Position numbers and translations under genes: made by a program. The notes under the pieces are model-generated. The model was not told the origin of the DNA, made no database searches, and worked only from the letters and a program-made list of their open reading frames with translations. Below are positions 26,674 to 36,723 of a stretch of 64,000 bases of DNA, one piece after another. The DNA is from Herminiimonas sp. (lineage in GTDB: Bacteria; Pseudomonadota; Gammaproteobacteria; Burkholderiales; Burkholderiaceae_D). The stretch covers positions 42,786 through 106,785 of the forward strand of contig JAQGLW010000113.1 of the NCBI GenBank assembly GCA_028292665.1, written 5' to 3'. Position 1 is the stretch's first letter. Each line of letters begins with the position of its first letter.

Positions 26674-28155
26674 TTATTGCCCGTTCGGCCTGACCGGTAC
26701 GAATTGCGACGAGTCTCCTCGCCGCACCAGCAACACGGCTGTCCTTTTCGGTTCCAGCTTCGAAACCAGCGCATTGAATTGTTTCGAATCTTTTACGTCG
26801 GTGTTATTCAACCGCAGAATCACATCGCCGGCCCGCAGGCCCGCACGGGCGGCCGCACCTTCAGCCACCTCGACCACGGCACCGCCATCGAGCTTCAGTT
26901 CTTTTTTCTGGGCCTCATTCAGATCGCTGACGACGAGTCCAAGAGTGTTGACCGGCTGATCAGGCTTGAATTTCTTGTCTTCTTTTTTTGCAACCTTGTC
27001 CGGTTCCATTTCAGTGATGGTTAAGGCCAAGTCACGATTGGTCCCCTTGCGCCAGATTGTTACCGTGGATCGCGTACCGGGTTTTGTGTTGCCTACCAGG
27101 CGTGGCAAATCGCTTGATCTTTCAATGGCAGAGCCGTTGAATTTAAGAATGATATCGCCGGCTTCCAGTCCACCTTTTTCGGCCGGACCGCCCGGTTCCA
27201 CACGCTGCACCAGCGCACCTTGGGCTTTGGCCAAACCCAGCGATTCAGCGACGTCCTTGGTCACTTCGCCGATCTGCACGCCGATACGGCCGCGCGTGAC
27301 TTTGCCCGACGTTCTCAATTGCTCGGAAACCCGCATGGCTTCATCGATCGGCACCGCAAATGAAATGCCCATATAGCCGCCTGAACGGCTGTAAATCTGC
27401 GAGTTGATGCCGATGACTTCGCCGCGCATATTGATTAACGGTCCGCCGGAATTACCAGGATTAACTGCGACGTCGGTTTGAATCAACGGCAAATAATCGC
27501 CCGTGTCGCGCGCCTTGGCGGAAACGATGCCGGCAGTCACCGTATTGTCGAGACCGAACGGCGAGCCGATTGCAATTACCCATTCGCCGACGCGGATCTT
27601 GTTCGAGTCTCCCATTGTCAAGCGCGGCAGATTATTGCCTTCGATTTTTACCATTGCGACATCGGTGCGTTTATCGGCGCCGATAATCTTGGCCTTGTAT
27701 TCGCGTTTATCCGTCAGCGTCACATACACGTCATCCGCACCGTCCACCACATGGGCGTTCGTCAGCACATAACCATCTGCGGAAATGATGAAACCGGAAC
27801 CCACGCCGCGCGGCACTTCTTCTTCCTGTTGCTGCGGGCCAGGCTTGCGGTTACGCGGTGATGGCTGCTGGCGAGGAGGAATCGGAACGCCGAAGAAACG
27901 CCGGAAAAATTCCTGCATTTCCTCATCGTCACCGCCCGGCACGCCGCCTTGTCCAGGCTTCACCTTTTCGGTAGTGCGGATATTGACAACCGCCGGACCG
28001 ACTCTGTCGACCAGATCGGTAAAATCCGGCAAGCCGGCAACCGATGCGGCATACGCAGGCGTGGCAGCACCCATTAATGCTGGCGCGAAAAAGGCGCTTG
28101 CAGCGCCTAGGAATATTGCCAATAGTGTGTTCTGAACGGAGGAGATCGTTTTCAT
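26674..28155 (-). CDS. mucD: DegP/MucD-type periplasmic serine protease
   Basis: A 493-residue HtrA protease with a signal peptide ending near AYAA. Catalytic triad: His in TNAHVVDGADDVYV, Asp in RTDVAMVKIEG, Ser in VAVNPGNSGGPLINM. Two PDZ domains follow (GRIGVQIGEVTKDVAESLGL... and LGLVVSDLNEAQKKELKL...). A Pro/Gln-rich linker precedes the protease domain. MucD degrades misfolded periplasmic proteins and restrains the sigma-E (AlgU) response in pseudomonads. It is the last gene of the rpoE-rseA-rseB-mucD module, 15 bp after rseB. Confidence 0.95.
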   Translation of the reverse strand: MKTISSVQNTLLAIFLGAASAFFAPALMGAATPAYAASVAGLPDFTDLVDRVGPAVVNIRTTEKVKPGQGGVPGGDDEEMQEFFRRFFGVPIPPRQQPSPRNRKPGPQQQEEEVPRGVGSGFIISADGYVLTNAHVVDGADDVYVTLTDKREYKAKIIGADKRTDVAMVKIEGNNLPRLTMGDSNKIRVGEWVIAIGSPFGLDNTVTAGIVSAKARDTGDYLPLIQTDVAVNPGNSGGPLINMRGEVIGINSQIYSRSGGYMGISFAVPIDEAMRVSEQLRTSGKVTRGRIGVQIGEVTKDVAESLGLAKAQGALVQRVEPGGPAEKGGLEAGDIILKFNGSAIERSSDLPRLVGNTKPGTRSTVTIWRKGTNRDLALTITEMEPDKVAKKEDKKFKPDQPVNTLGLVVSDLNEAQKKELKLDGGAVVEVAEGAAARAGLRAGDVILRLNNTDVKDSKQFNALVSKLEPKRTAVLLVRRGDSSQFVPVRPNGQ

Positions 28156-28170
28156 ATTTTCATAAATTCG

Positions 28171-29214
28171 CTATTTACTGGTCTTGAATTCAATCGAGTT
28201 GGCGACTTGTTTAATCGCTGCCGATGGTACTTCACCAACGATAGTAAGCCAAAAATCACCTTGCCGCTTGCCGACGATATTCATAGCCCCTTGCTGCAAG
28301 GATCCTTCGGTACGGCTTTGCGTCCCGGGTTCGATAAAAACCGAAATTGCCGCCAGCCCATCCGAGAAAACAATTTGCGAAACTTCCCGTTGGCTTGGGT
28401 GAGTAGCTGCATGCGTATTGTTCGAAGCGGAATCGGAAGCTGCCGTATCCGTCAAAAGACGCTTCATTTCGCGAATCTTTTTAAATCCCGGCGGTACGGA
28501 CTTGACGCTCCAGTTGGCCAGATTAACCTGGCTCATCACTGCATTTTCGACACGCCAGCCGCGTGTATTGGCAAAGCTTGGTTTTACCCGGCTGCGCTCG
28601 ATATTGCCGATTGCGATCTGGGTAAACGCGATTTGTTCAACCACTTCGCTTTTTTCATTGAGCGTCTGCGCGCGCAGCAAAAGGCCGGTTGATTTTTCAG
28701 CCCAAAGCTTGTAACCGTAACGCAAGTTATCCTTGGGTTCAAGCACCACAGCCTGGCAGTCGAATCCCGCAACACGCCCGGTTTCGCCTTTCTTCATATT
28801 GTAGTGCTGCGCCAGATCGGCAGGATTCGCGGCCAGGATTGCAGGGAACACATCATGCGTCACCCGTTTTTCGACCAGCAATGTCCTGGCTTCCGGCACA
28901 TAGCAAATGATCTCTTCGTTGTTGCGAATGTATTCCCGCGGCTTGCCGTCCAGAACTTCAAGCTTTTCAATTTCGTTTTTACCATCCAGCACATGCGTTA
29001 TGCGCGATGTTCGAACCTGGCTCCCCTGCTGATATACAAAAGTCCCGGAATAATTCAGTTTTTGCGCCGCCGCCTGAATTTTTTTCAGCAGATTCTGTGC
29101 TTCCCGTCTGTCGCTTTGCGGATCGGCGCCTTCGGCTCGCGCAGTGAAGAAGATAAAACTGGATAAGGCAACGACAAACTTAAACAAGAACAGTGTTCGC
29201 CGCATATGGATCAT
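28171..29214 (-). CDS. rseB: Periplasmic sigma-E regulator RseB/MucB
   Basis: RseB binds the periplasmic part of the anti-sigma factor RseA and shields it from DegS until mislocalised lipoproteins or LPS are sensed. The 347-residue protein has a signal peptide (FLFKFVVALSSFIFFTARAEGA) and the MucB/RseB N-terminal lipoprotein-like domain (AAQKLNYSGTFVYQQGSQVRTSRITHVLDG, ICYVPEARTLLVEKR, GFDCQAVVLEPKDNLRYGYKLWAE). The C-terminal domain ends LTIVGEVPSAAIKQVANSIEF. It overlaps the rseA stop by 4 bp. Confidence 0.93.
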   Translation of the reverse strand: MIHMRRTLFLFKFVVALSSFIFFTARAEGADPQSDRREAQNLLKKIQAAAQKLNYSGTFVYQQGSQVRTSRITHVLDGKNEIEKLEVLDGKPREYIRNNEEIICYVPEARTLLVEKRVTHDVFPAILAANPADLAQHYNMKKGETGRVAGFDCQAVVLEPKDNLRYGYKLWAEKSTGLLLRAQTLNEKSEVVEQIAFTQIAIGNIERSRVKPSFANTRGWRVENAVMSQVNLANWSVKSVPPGFKKIREMKRLLTDTAASDSASNNTHAATHPSQREVSQIVFSDGLAAISVFIEPGTQSRTEGSLQQGAMNIVGKRQGDFWLTIVGEVPSAAIKQVANSIEFKTSK

Positions 29215-29873
29215 TTATCCGAATCAGTTGCGAACGTGGCTGAACGTGCAAATTGCGCGGTGCTGTACACGGAGGGAGAAAATCGCTGGTGCGCCAACAG
29301 ATATTCATCGATGCCTTGATCGCGCAATACGACCTCTCCCCGCGCCGCATGAGGAGAAGATGCGGAAACCTGTTGCGCAGTTGCAGCGGCAACCGAGGCA
29401 TGCGATATGGTTGATGCGGTTTTGCCTGCCGACGCGACCATGGATTGAGCATTGTCAGCCGGCGCATGTCCTTTCATTGCTACCATCAACTGTGGTGTCG
29501 CAATAAAGGCAAACGCGGCCACTGCGGCGGCAACCATACCCGGCATTGCGAAGCGCCTGATCGCATTTTTTGCTTGAGGCGCATTGCCGGATACCGCTTC
29601 CTGATGCATCAGGCCCGGCCTGATACCGAGTGGGGCGGCGATTATCGCAGGCTCCGCCGCAAGCCGCGCGGCCATGCGCGCAGCAAAGTTGGGACTTAAA
29701 GCCACCGCCATATCGTCCGAACGCAATATATCGCCGATCTCATGATAGGCGTCCCAGGCAACACGTCCATCCGGCCCGCGTAAAGCCGCTAATGCGATAT
29801 CGATGTGCGCATCAGCCAATTCCCCGTCGGCCAATGCCGAAATTTGTTCCCGCGTCATTTTGCTCAATTCCAT
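29211..29873 (-). CDS. rseA: Anti-sigma-E factor RseA/MucA
   Basis: An inner-membrane anti-sigma factor of 220 residues. The N-terminal cytoplasmic RseA domain is recognisable: MTREQISALADGELADAHIDIALAALRGPDGRVAWDAYHEIGDILRSDDMA. A single membrane helix (MVAAAVAAFAFIATPQLMV) is followed by a periplasmic Ala/Ser-rich region. The first ATG at 29873 adds only MELSK before the typical M-T-R-E start and both are plausible. It lies between rpoE (58-bp gap) and rseB, as in the gammaproteobacterial system. Confidence 0.92.
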   Translation of the reverse strand: MELSKMTREQISALADGELADAHIDIALAALRGPDGRVAWDAYHEIGDILRSDDMAVALSPNFAARMAARLAAEPAIIAAPLGIRPGLMHQEAVSGNAPQAKNAIRRFAMPGMVAAAVAAFAFIATPQLMVAMKGHAPADNAQSMVASAGKTASTISHASVAAATAQQVSASSPHAARGEVVLRDQGIDEYLLAHQRFSPSVYSTAQFARSATFATDSDK

Positions 29874-29931
29874 AAGTTACTCCGCCTAAGCCAAGCCAAT
29901 CCCTTTTACAATTACTTTATTTTCTTATTTT

Positions 29932-30534
29932 TTACCACCGTTTGTCGAGCGCAGTGCCCAACAACGGTCTCAGCTTTTCTGCAATAGCTTCACGAGCCCT
30001 GAATATCCGGCTGCGCACGGTACCAATCGGACATCCCATTGCTTCGGCTATTTCGTCGTAGCTTAACCCTTCGATTTCACGCAATGTAATCGCCATGCGC
30101 AGTTCTTCCGGCAGCGCGTCCATTGCCACATTGACCGTTTCCGCAATCTGCTTGGTTGCCAGCATCGATTCGGGTGTATTGATATCTCTTAGGTGCTCTC
30201 CATCGTCAAAAGTTTCTGCCTCCTCGGCGTCGGCTTCAGTCGAAGTCGGCGCGCGTCTGCCCTGTGTGACAAGGTAATTCTTCGCGGTATTGATACCGAT
30301 CCGGTACAACCACGTATAGAACGCGGAATCTCCACGAAACTGAGGTAACGCACGGTATGCCTTGATAAAGGCTTCCTGTACGACATCTTCAGCCTCTGCC
30401 TGGTCGCGAACAAGCCGCGACACGAGCCGCATCAGTTTCCGTTGATACTTGGTCACCAATAGCTCGAACGCCTTTTTATCGCCACGCTGGACGCGCTCAA
30501 CTAGTAGTTGATCAATATCGCGTTCTGTCGTCAA
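29932..30534 (-). CDS. rpoE: RNA polymerase sigma-E factor (RpoE/AlgU)
   Basis: An ECF sigma factor of 200 residues. Region 2: LLVTKYQRKLMRLVSRLVRDQAEAEDVVQEAFIKAYRALPQFRGDSAFYTWLYRIGINTAKNYL. Region 4: ALPEELRMAITLREIEGLSYDEIAEAMGCPIGTVRSRIFRAREAI. Together with RseA, RseB and MucD it forms the envelope-stress response to misfolded outer-membrane proteins. A promoter matching the sigma-E consensus stands 43 bases upstream of the start codon, which indicates autoregulation. Confidence 0.96.
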   Translation of the reverse strand: MTTERDIDQLLVERVQRGDKKAFELLVTKYQRKLMRLVSRLVRDQAEAEDVVQEAFIKAYRALPQFRGDSAFYTWLYRIGINTAKNYLVTQGRRAPTSTEADAEEAETFDDGEHLRDINTPESMLATKQIAETVNVAMDALPEELRMAITLREIEGLSYDEIAEAMGCPIGTVRSRIFRAREAIAEKLRPLLGTALDKRW

Positions 30535-30576
30535 TCCCCAATTCCTTGTTTTTGTGCAACATACACGCGGCTAACT

Positions 30577-30603
30577 GTTGACTGGGTGAAATATAATAAG
30601 TTC
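30577..30603 (-). promoter_or_regulatory. Sigma-E-type promoter upstream of rpoE
   Basis: On the minus strand GAACTT (30603..30598) and TCAAC (30581..30577) are separated by 16 bp. This fits the GGAACTT-N16-TC(A/T)(A/G)A sigma-E consensus. Start of transcription would be near 30570, giving a leader of about 36 nt before rpoE. Confidence 0.65.
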
Positions 30604-30624
30604 AATGGAAGGATTAGATTCTGG

Positions 30625-31134
30625 TCAAACAATTTTGCCTTCAGCGCGAATATTGTGCGCGGCAATCCAGCGGCATGCAACCGATAACGCCCTAAAATTG
30701 TCAGCACCAACGCAATCCGGCAGTATCGGCAATACAACTGTCCGACGGCCTTCTGCTTCTAATCGCAATAGCAGCAAATAAGGCCAGATAGTTGACCCCG
30801 CTGCCAATTGAACCAACTCACCATTGTCCTCTCCGTTTGGCCACTCCCTCTGCCGAGAAGAATCGGCTACTCCGTTATATTCCATCAAACGAATTTGTCC
30901 GATACCGGAAATATCAATACGAAACGTTTTTCTTTTCCAAAATGCCTGGAAAAATCCCAAAAATGCTGTCAGGGCACAAAGCCCTGCCATCACGCACCGG
31001 GGATAAAAGGACAATTCACCGACTTTGGACAAGCCGACCATGCTTGCGGCAAATGCAATTCCGACGCACATGCCGCCAATCGCGGCAAGCAATAATCTGG
31101 ATGGGTTAACCACGGCAGATATTGCGATAGACAT
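30625..31134 (-). CDS. YgfX-like membrane protein
   Basis: A 169-residue protein with two N-terminal membrane helices (LLLAAIGGMCVGIAFAASMV and YPRCVMAGLCALTAFLGFFQAF) and a soluble C-terminal domain ending in VLPILPDCVGADNFRALSVACRW. This last stretch matches the YgfX signature (LPD-----FR-L-V--R). In E. coli YgfX (CptA) pairs with the SdhE flavinylation factor and affects cytoskeletal proteins; no sdhE is present here. It lies between fabF and rpoE, where similar hypothetical proteins are common in betaproteobacteria. Confidence 0.7.
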   Translation of the reverse strand: MSIAISAVVNPSRLLLAAIGGMCVGIAFAASMVGLSKVGELSFYPRCVMAGLCALTAFLGFFQAFWKRKTFRIDISGIGQIRLMEYNGVADSSRQREWPNGEDNGELVQLAAGSTIWPYLLLLRLEAEGRRTVVLPILPDCVGADNFRALSVACRWIAAHNIRAEGKIV

Positions 31135-31153
31135 AATTGGGAAATGAATCGAT

Positions 31154-31186
31154 GGCTGTTCGCCCTGTCAAAAAGGGCGAACAGCC
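31154..31186. terminator. Strong hairpin between fabF and the YgfX-like gene
   Basis: GGCTGTTCGCCCT (31154-31166) pairs perfectly with AGGGCGAACAGCC (31174-31186), 13 bp with a 7-base loop. It sits 8 bp after the fabF stop on the minus strand. There is no T-tract after the stem, so it may stabilise the 3' end of the fab transcript rather than terminate it efficiently. Confidence 0.6.
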
Positions 31187-31193
31187 AATGATA

Positions 31194-32441
31194 TTAGACT
31201 TTACCGAAAATGAGTGTCCCGTTGGTGCCGCCAAAACCAAACGAGTTTTTCACTGCGACATTAATCGGCATCTTGCGGGCGGTATTGGCGCAGTAATCGA
31301 GATCGCATGCCGGATCCTGATTGAAAATATTAATTGTCGGCGGCGATATCTGATTATGCACCGCAAGCGCAGTGAAAACCGACTCCAAACCGCCGGCTCC
31401 GCCCAATAAGTGGCCTGTCATCGACTTGGTGGAATTGACGACGACATTCTTTGCCTGGCCGCCCAAGGCACGCTTGATTGCGACCGTTTCAGCCATATCG
31501 CCCAACGGGGTCGACGTCCCATGCGCATTGATATAGTGCACTTCGTCGGCGTTGATCTGTGCATTGTTCATCGCCGAAATCATGCAACGGCGTGCGCCGT
31601 CTCCATCTTCCAACGGCGCGGTCATATGATGCGCATCCGCACTCATGCCGAAGCCGAGCACTTCCGCGTAAATCCTTGCGCCTCGGGCCTTGGCGTGTTC
31701 ATACTCCTCGAGCACCATCACACCTGCCCCCTCGCCCAGAACGAAGCCGTCCCTATCCTTATCCCATGGTCGGGAAGCGGTAGCCGGATCATCATTGCGC
31801 GAAGACAGCGCACGCGCCGAAGCAAAACCGCCAAGCCCCAGCGGAGAAATGGTCGATTCCGCACCGCCGGCGATCATCACATCCGCATCACCGTATTCGA
31901 TCATCCGCCCTGCTGCGCCGATGCAGTGCAAGCCTGTCGTACAGGCTGTCACGATCGCCAGGTTCGGGCCTTTAAGTCCATATTTGATAGACAAATTACC
32001 GGAGATCATGTTGATGATCGAAGCCGGCACAAAGAAGGGACTGATGCGACGCGGGCCGCGATTGATCATTTCAGAGTGGGTTTCCTCGATCAAAGGCAAA
32101 CCGCCGATGCCGGAACCCACAATGACGCCGATGCGTTCGGCGTTTTCCTCTGTCACAACCAAACCGCTATCCTGCATTGCCTGCATGCCAGCGGCCATGC
32201 CATAGTGGATAAAAATATCCATATGGCGCGCTTCCTTGGCAGGAATGTAATTTTCAATATTGAAGCCCTTGACCTCACCCGCGAAATGCGTTGTGAAAGG
32301 CGAAGCATCAAATTTGGTAATGGTCGCTATACCGGATTTGCCTGCGACCAGCGCCTCCCAGGTTTCGGCAACCGTATTGCCGACTGGTGAAACGCATCCC
32401 AAACCGGTAATAACGACGCGACGTTGACGTGAGCGGCTCAA
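31194..32441 (-). CDS. fabF: Beta-ketoacyl-ACP synthase II
   Basis: FabF condenses malonyl-ACP with long acyl-ACP, including the palmitoleate to cis-vaccenate step. The catalytic Cys is in [13 protein letters not shown], and the two His in [11 protein letters not shown] and [15 protein letters not shown]; the C-terminal [15 protein letters not shown] is typical. 415 residues. It follows acpP by 30 bp on the minus strand, the universal acpP-fabF order. Confidence 0.97.
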   Translation of the reverse strand: MSRSRQRRVVITGLGCVSPVGNTVAETWEALVAGKSGIATITKFDASPFTTHFAGEVKGFNIENYIPAKEARHMDIFIHYGMAAGMQAMQDSGLVVTEENAERIGVIVGSGIGGLPLIEETHSEMINRGPRRISPFFVPASIINMISGNLSIKYGLKGPNLAIVTACTTGLHCIGAAGRMIEYGDADVMIAGGAESTISPLGLGGFASARALSSRNDDPATASRPWDKDRDGFVLGEGAGVMVLEEYEHAKARGARIYAEVLGFGMSADAHHMTAPLEDGDGARRCMISAMNNAQINADEVHYINAHGTSTPLGDMAETVAIKRALGGQAKNVVVNSTKSMTGHLLGGAGGLESVFTALAVHNQISPPTINIFNQDPACDLDYCANTARKMPINVAVKNSFGFGGTNGTLIFGKV

Positions 32442-32471
32442 GCAGTTCTCCCAGACTCGATCGGAACGACG

Positions 32472-32711
32472 TTACGCCTTGACGTGTGCCTTGGCGTAGT
32501 CAATCGCCTGCTGCACCGTCGTAATTTTTTCAGCCTGCTCATCCGGAATTTCCATTTCGAATTCGTCTTCGAGAGCCATCACAAGTTCAACCGTATCGAG
32601 AGAATCGGCTCCAAGATCATCAACGAAAGAAGATTCGATTTTGATGTCTGCTTCAGCAACGCCAAGTTGTTCGGCAACGATTTTTTTAACACGTAATTCG
32701 ATATCGGACAT
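32472..32711 (-). CDS. acpP: Acyl carrier protein
   Basis: A 79-residue acidic four-helix carrier. The phosphopantetheine Ser is in [33 protein letters not shown]. Both AcpS (which modifies it) and all Fab enzymes that use it are encoded in this window. A 115-bp gap separates it from fabG, longer than the other gaps in the cluster, so an extra promoter for high-level acpP expression is likely there (inference). Confidence 0.98.
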   Translation of the reverse strand: MSDIELRVKKIVAEQLGVAEADIKIESSFVDDLGADSLDTVELVMALEDEFEMEIPDEQAEKITTVQQAIDYAKAHVKA

Positions 32712-32826
32712 GTTATTCCTCCAATGGGTGGGTTATGGAAAGTGCGCGCATTTTATCAGGTTTGCGGCATGAAAATTTACTTTTGGCTTTTACTTCCAAC
32801 AATGATGCAGTTTCGTCCGAAAATAC

Positions 32827-33588
32827 CTAGCTCATGTACATGCCGCCATTGACATGCAATGTTGTTCCCGTTATGTAACCTGCCTGCGGCGATGCGAGAA
32901 AGGCGACTGCGGCGGCAATATCTTCCGGCAAGCCCAGACGCCCCACCGGAATTTGCTGCAATAAAGCGGTTGTCTGCTGCTCGCTCAAGGCTTTAGTCAT
33001 GTCCGTATCAATAAAACCGGGGGCAATGCAATTAGCCGTGATGTTGCGGCTGCCGATCTCGCGCGCCAACGCCCGGGTCATGCCCGCGACGCCCGCTTTT
33101 GCGGCTGCGTAATTCATTTGCCCGGGATTGCCGGCCGAACCGACCACCGAAGTGATGTTAATGATACGCCCATGTTTAGCCTTCATCATGCCGCGCAGCA
33201 CAGCGCGCGACAGGCGCGCGACTGCGGTCAGATTGGTTGCGATGACAGCGTCCCATTCTTCATCTTTCATTCGCAACGCAAGCTGATCCTGTGTGATGCC
33301 GGCGTTGTTGACCAGAATCGACAAGCTGCCGAATTCCTTTTGAATTTCATTTACTGCCGCAATGCAATGTTCAGCATCATTGACGTTCAACACAATGCCC
33401 TTGCCGCAATCGGATTGAATCGAGCCAAGATAATCTGAAATAGCCGCCGCCCCCGCTTCCGAAGTGGCTGTGCCGATTACCTTTGCGCCCTGCCTCGCCA
33501 GTTCCTGCGCAATCGCACGTCCGATACCGCGCGACGCACCGGTCACCAATGCCACCTGATTGCTTAAGTTGGGATTATGCGTGTTCAC
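32827..33588 (-). CDS. fabG: 3-oxoacyl-ACP reductase
   Basis: An NADPH-dependent short-chain dehydrogenase of 253 residues. The Rossmann motif is VTGASRGIGRAIAQEL, the NNAG motif is LVNNAGITQDQL and the catalytic Ser-Tyr-Lys triad is in TSVVGSAGNPGQMNYAAAKAGV. It reduces 3-oxoacyl-ACP in each elongation cycle. The start overlaps the fabD stop by 4 bp. Confidence 0.97.
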   Translation of the reverse strand: MNTHNPNLSNQVALVTGASRGIGRAIAQELARQGAKVIGTATSEAGAAAISDYLGSIQSDCGKGIVLNVNDAEHCIAAVNEIQKEFGSLSILVNNAGITQDQLALRMKDEEWDAVIATNLTAVARLSRAVLRGMMKAKHGRIINITSVVGSAGNPGQMNYAAAKAGVAGMTRALAREIGSRNITANCIAPGFIDTDMTKALSEQQTTALLQQIPVGRLGLPEDIAAAVAFLASPQAGYITGTTLHVNGGMYMS

Positions 33589-34517
33589 TTCAAGAGCTCC
33601 AAAATTTTATCCAGAGACATTTGATCAACGATCGCATCGCCGATCAGATCTCCGTTGATTCGCCTGGTCAAACCGGTCAATACTTTGCCGGGTCCGCATT
33701 CAATTACTTGTATAACACCTTCCGCGGCAATCTTTTGTACCGTCTCTACCCAGCGCACCGGATTGGCAGCCTGGCGCACCAGCGCGTCCTTTATACCTGC
33801 GGAGTCATTGAGAACGGCGACATCGACATTGTTAATCAATGGAATTTCCGGGACAGCGAAGGATAATCCGGCCATGTAATCGCGCAGGCGATCCGATGCC
33901 GGCTTCAACAATGATGAATGGAACGGCGCAGACACCGGCAGCGTCAGCGCACGCTTGGCCCCTTTGCCTTTCGCCGCTTCACAGGCGCGTTCTACCGCGC
34001 TCTTGTGACCGGCGATCACGACTTGCAACGGCGCATTGAAGTTGACTGCTTCGACGACCTCGCCTTGCGCCGATGCGGCGCACACGTCCCGAACGTCGTC
34101 GTCCGACAAACCGAGAATTGCCGCCATCCCGCCCTGTCCGACCGGCACCGCTTCCTGCATCGCTTGCGCGCGAAAGCGCACCAGCGGCACAGCATCCCTG
34201 AATGCGATTACACCTGCGGCAACCAGCGCCGAATATTCACCCAGACTATGACCGGCGACAAGTGCCGGCGCTTTTCCGCCTGCGGCAATCCATGCGCGAT
34301 AAAACGCGACGGCGGCGGTCAGCATCACCGGCTGGGTATTGGTGGTGAGATCCAGTTCCTCTTTCGGTCCTTCGGCGATCAATTTGCCAAGGTCGAAATG
34401 CAAAGCGTCGGACGCCTCGGCAACCGTTTGCCTGACGACTGAATTATCGGCGAAGCCGTTCAACATGCCGATGGCCTGGGAACCTTGTCCGGGAAATACA
34501 AATGCGAATTTAATCAT
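33585..34517 (-). CDS. fabD: Malonyl-CoA--ACP transacylase
   Basis: FabD loads malonyl groups onto ACP. The ATG at 34517 gives MIKFAFVFPGQGSQAIGML and 310 residues; a longer ORF begins at 34589, inside the end of fabH, and is not credible. The nucleophilic Ser is in GHSLGEYSALVAAG and the catalytic His in LPVSAPFHSSLLKPA. It is 49 bp after fabH and overlaps fabG by 4 bp. Confidence 0.96.
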   Translation of the reverse strand: MIKFAFVFPGQGSQAIGMLNGFADNSVVRQTVAEASDALHFDLGKLIAEGPKEELDLTTNTQPVMLTAAVAFYRAWIAAGGKAPALVAGHSLGEYSALVAAGVIAFRDAVPLVRFRAQAMQEAVPVGQGGMAAILGLSDDDVRDVCAASAQGEVVEAVNFNAPLQVVIAGHKSAVERACEAAKGKGAKRALTLPVSAPFHSSLLKPASDRLRDYMAGLSFAVPEIPLINNVDVAVLNDSAGIKDALVRQAANPVRWVETVQKIAAEGVIQVIECGPGKVLTGLTRRINGDLIGDAIVDQMSLDKILELLK

Positions 34518-34566
34518 GTGTTTTATTGGTCGGTGACAAAGTATCGTTGCACTTATGAAGAAATAA

Positions 34567-35553
34567 TTACATCCGTGCGAGTACTGCACCCCAGGTAAAT
34601 CCGCCGCCGACGCCCTCCATCATTACATTCTGTCCCGGCTTGATGCGCCCATCGCGTACAGCCTGATCGAGTGCCAATGGAATCGATGCGGCGGATGTAT
34701 TGCCATGCTGGTCGACAGTGACCACCATCTTGCCCATCGGAAGGCCGAGCTTTTTCGCCGTACTCTGCATGATCCGGATGTTGGCCTGATGCGGAATCAG
34801 CCAGTCGATCTGCGACGCATTCATATCGGCGGCTTTAAGCGCTTCGTTAGCGACTTTTTCGAGTACCGATACGGCCAGTTTGAATACCGCCGGTCCATCC
34901 ATATACAGGAAAGCGCTGCCTGCCACTGCACCGCCGTTTACGCTGCCCGGCACGCAAAGAATGTCGCCATAGTTGCCATCCGCATGTAGTTTGGTGGCCA
35001 GAATGCCCGGCTCGCCGGAAGCGGACAGCACCACCGCGCCGGCGCCGTCGCCGAACAGCACGCAGGTGGTGCGGTCTTCAAAATTCAAGATACGGGAAAA
35101 CACTTCAGTACCGATGATCAATACTTTCCTGTGCGCGCCAGACTTGATGAAACTGTCGGCCACGGAAACCGCGTAAACGAAGCCGCTGCACACCGCCTGC
35201 ACATCGACTGCGGCGCAGCCGTTAGTGATTCCGAGCTTGCGTTGCACGACGCAAGCGGTACTGGGAAAACCGCCAAGGAAATCAGGCGTCGAAGTGGCAA
35301 GGATGATGAGATCGATATCATTGGCAGCCAGGCCGGCCATGTCCAATGCGCGCCTGGATGCTTCGACAGCCAGATCGCTCGCATTGACATTGTCATCTGC
35401 GTAATGACGCGCCGAAATGCCGCTGCGGGAAACGATCCATTCATCCGAGGTTTCTATCCCCTTTTCTGCCAATTGCGCCGCGAGCTCGTGATTCGTCACG
35501 CGCCTGGGCGGCAGGTAACTGCCGGTGCCGATGATTTTGCTGTAGAAGGTCAT
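34567..35553 (-). CDS. fabH: Beta-ketoacyl-ACP synthase III
   Basis: FabH starts fatty-acid synthesis by condensing acetyl-CoA with malonyl-ACP. The Cys-His-Asn triad is seen in [25 protein letters not shown] and [16 protein letters not shown]. 328 residues, starting [21 protein letters not shown]. The start overlaps the plsX stop by 4 bp, the conserved plsX-fabH pair. Confidence 0.97.
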   Translation of the reverse strand: MTFYSKIIGTGSYLPPRRVTNHELAAQLAEKGIETSDEWIVSRSGISARHYADDNVNASDLAVEASRRALDMAGLAANDIDLIILATSTPDFLGGFPSTACVVQRKLGITNGCAAVDVQAVCSGFVYAVSVADSFIKSGAHRKVLIIGTEVFSRILNFEDRTTCVLFGDGAGAVVLSASGEPGILATKLHADGNYGDILCVPGSVNGGAVAGSAFLYMDGPAVFKLAVSVLEKVANEALKAADMNASQIDWLIPHQANIRIMQSTAKKLGLPMGKMVVTVDQHGNTSAASIPLALDQAVRDGRIKPGQNVMMEGVGGGFTWGAVLARM

Positions 35554-36641
35554 GCTGTTTTTTGTTCGGTTAATTCATTGATCGCGTTTGTATTGTCAGA
35601 TGCCGGAACCGGCTCGGATTGCGGCATCAACTCCGCTATTGTCTTGGAAATGCGTGACAATACATCATTTTTCGCGGCATCGAATGCGCGTTTGATTGCC
35701 CACCCGTATCCGTAAGCATCTGCGCTGCCATGGCTTTTGAACACCAGCCCGCGCAAGCCCAGCAAGCTCGCGCCATTGTAACGAGACGGATTCAGCCGTT
35801 GCGAAATCGATTTGAGCGCACGGCGCGCTATAAACGCGCCCAGCATGTTGATCGGAGTGCTTTTGAATTCCGACATGAGGACTGTTTTGAACATCCGGCC
35901 CAAACCTTCGGAAGCCTTGAGCGTTACATTGCCGACGAAACCATCGCATACGACAATGTCGGTCGTGCCTTCGAAAATGTCATTGCCTTCGACGTTTCCG
36001 TGGAAATTAAGAATTCCTTTTTCATGGTCGGCGCGTAACAATTCTGCCGTGCGTTTGACGACATCGTTACCTTTGATATCCTCTTCTCCGACATTGAGCA
36101 AGCCGATCGTCGGTTTGGGCTTGCCTTCCATCGCGGAAACCAGAGCCGAGCCCATGAGCGCGAATTGATGCAGATGCGGCGGCTCGCAATCCACATTCGC
36201 TCCCAGATCGAGCATATAGGTCGGCGCATCCTTTTGATTGGGAATGAGAGTGCAGATCGCAGGGCGGTCAACGCCGGGTATGGTTTTCAGCACATAGCGC
36301 GATACCGCCATCAATGCTGCGGTATTGCCTGCGGAGACACATGCCTGCGCATGGCCTTCCTTCACCAGATTGATGGCAACCCGCATCGAGGAATCTTTTT
36401 TCCTGCGTAACGCGGCTTCCAGCGAATCGTCCATCGTGACGACTTCGGATGCGCCGATTACAGACAGGCGCGGATGATCGGCGGCTTTATTTTTTTTAAG
36501 TTCGGCCCGAATCACGTCTTCCAAACCGACCAAAATCAGTTCGGCGTCAGGCTCGCGATTGACGAATGAAATAGCGGCAGGAACGGTAACCGATGGACCG
36601 TGATCTCCGCCCATGCAGTCGATAGAAATTTTGATTGTCAT
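35550..36641 (-). CDS. plsX: Phosphate acyltransferase PlsX
   Basis: PlsX converts acyl-ACP to acyl-phosphate, the donor for PlsY in phospholipid synthesis. Family motifs: [55 protein letters not shown] and [14 protein letters not shown]. 363 residues, with about 25 more C-terminal residues than E. coli PlsX. It is 147 bp after rpmF, separated by a terminator-like hairpin. Confidence 0.96.
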   Translation of the reverse strand: MTIKISIDCMGGDHGPSVTVPAAISFVNREPDAELILVGLEDVIRAELKKNKAADHPRLSVIGASEVVTMDDSLEAALRRKKDSSMRVAINLVKEGHAQACVSAGNTAALMAVSRYVLKTIPGVDRPAICTLIPNQKDAPTYMLDLGANVDCEPPHLHQFALMGSALVSAMEGKPKPTIGLLNVGEEDIKGNDVVKRTAELLRADHEKGILNFHGNVEGNDIFEGTTDIVVCDGFVGNVTLKASEGLGRMFKTVLMSEFKSTPINMLGAFIARRALKSISQRLNPSRYNGASLLGLRGLVFKSHGSADAYGYGWAIKRAFDAAKNDVLSRISKTIAELMPQSEPVPASDNTNAINELTEQKTA

Positions 36642-36723
36642 TGTTTTGATCAGTGCCTTGTTCCAACCGCATTATGGGCCAGATTCGGCTTGATTCAAAA
36701 TGACTCGACGAGCTGTTTCAGCA

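Noticed and set aside
31410..32390. 326-codon plus-strand ORF
   Set aside because: Antisense to fabF; no domain or ribosome-binding site.
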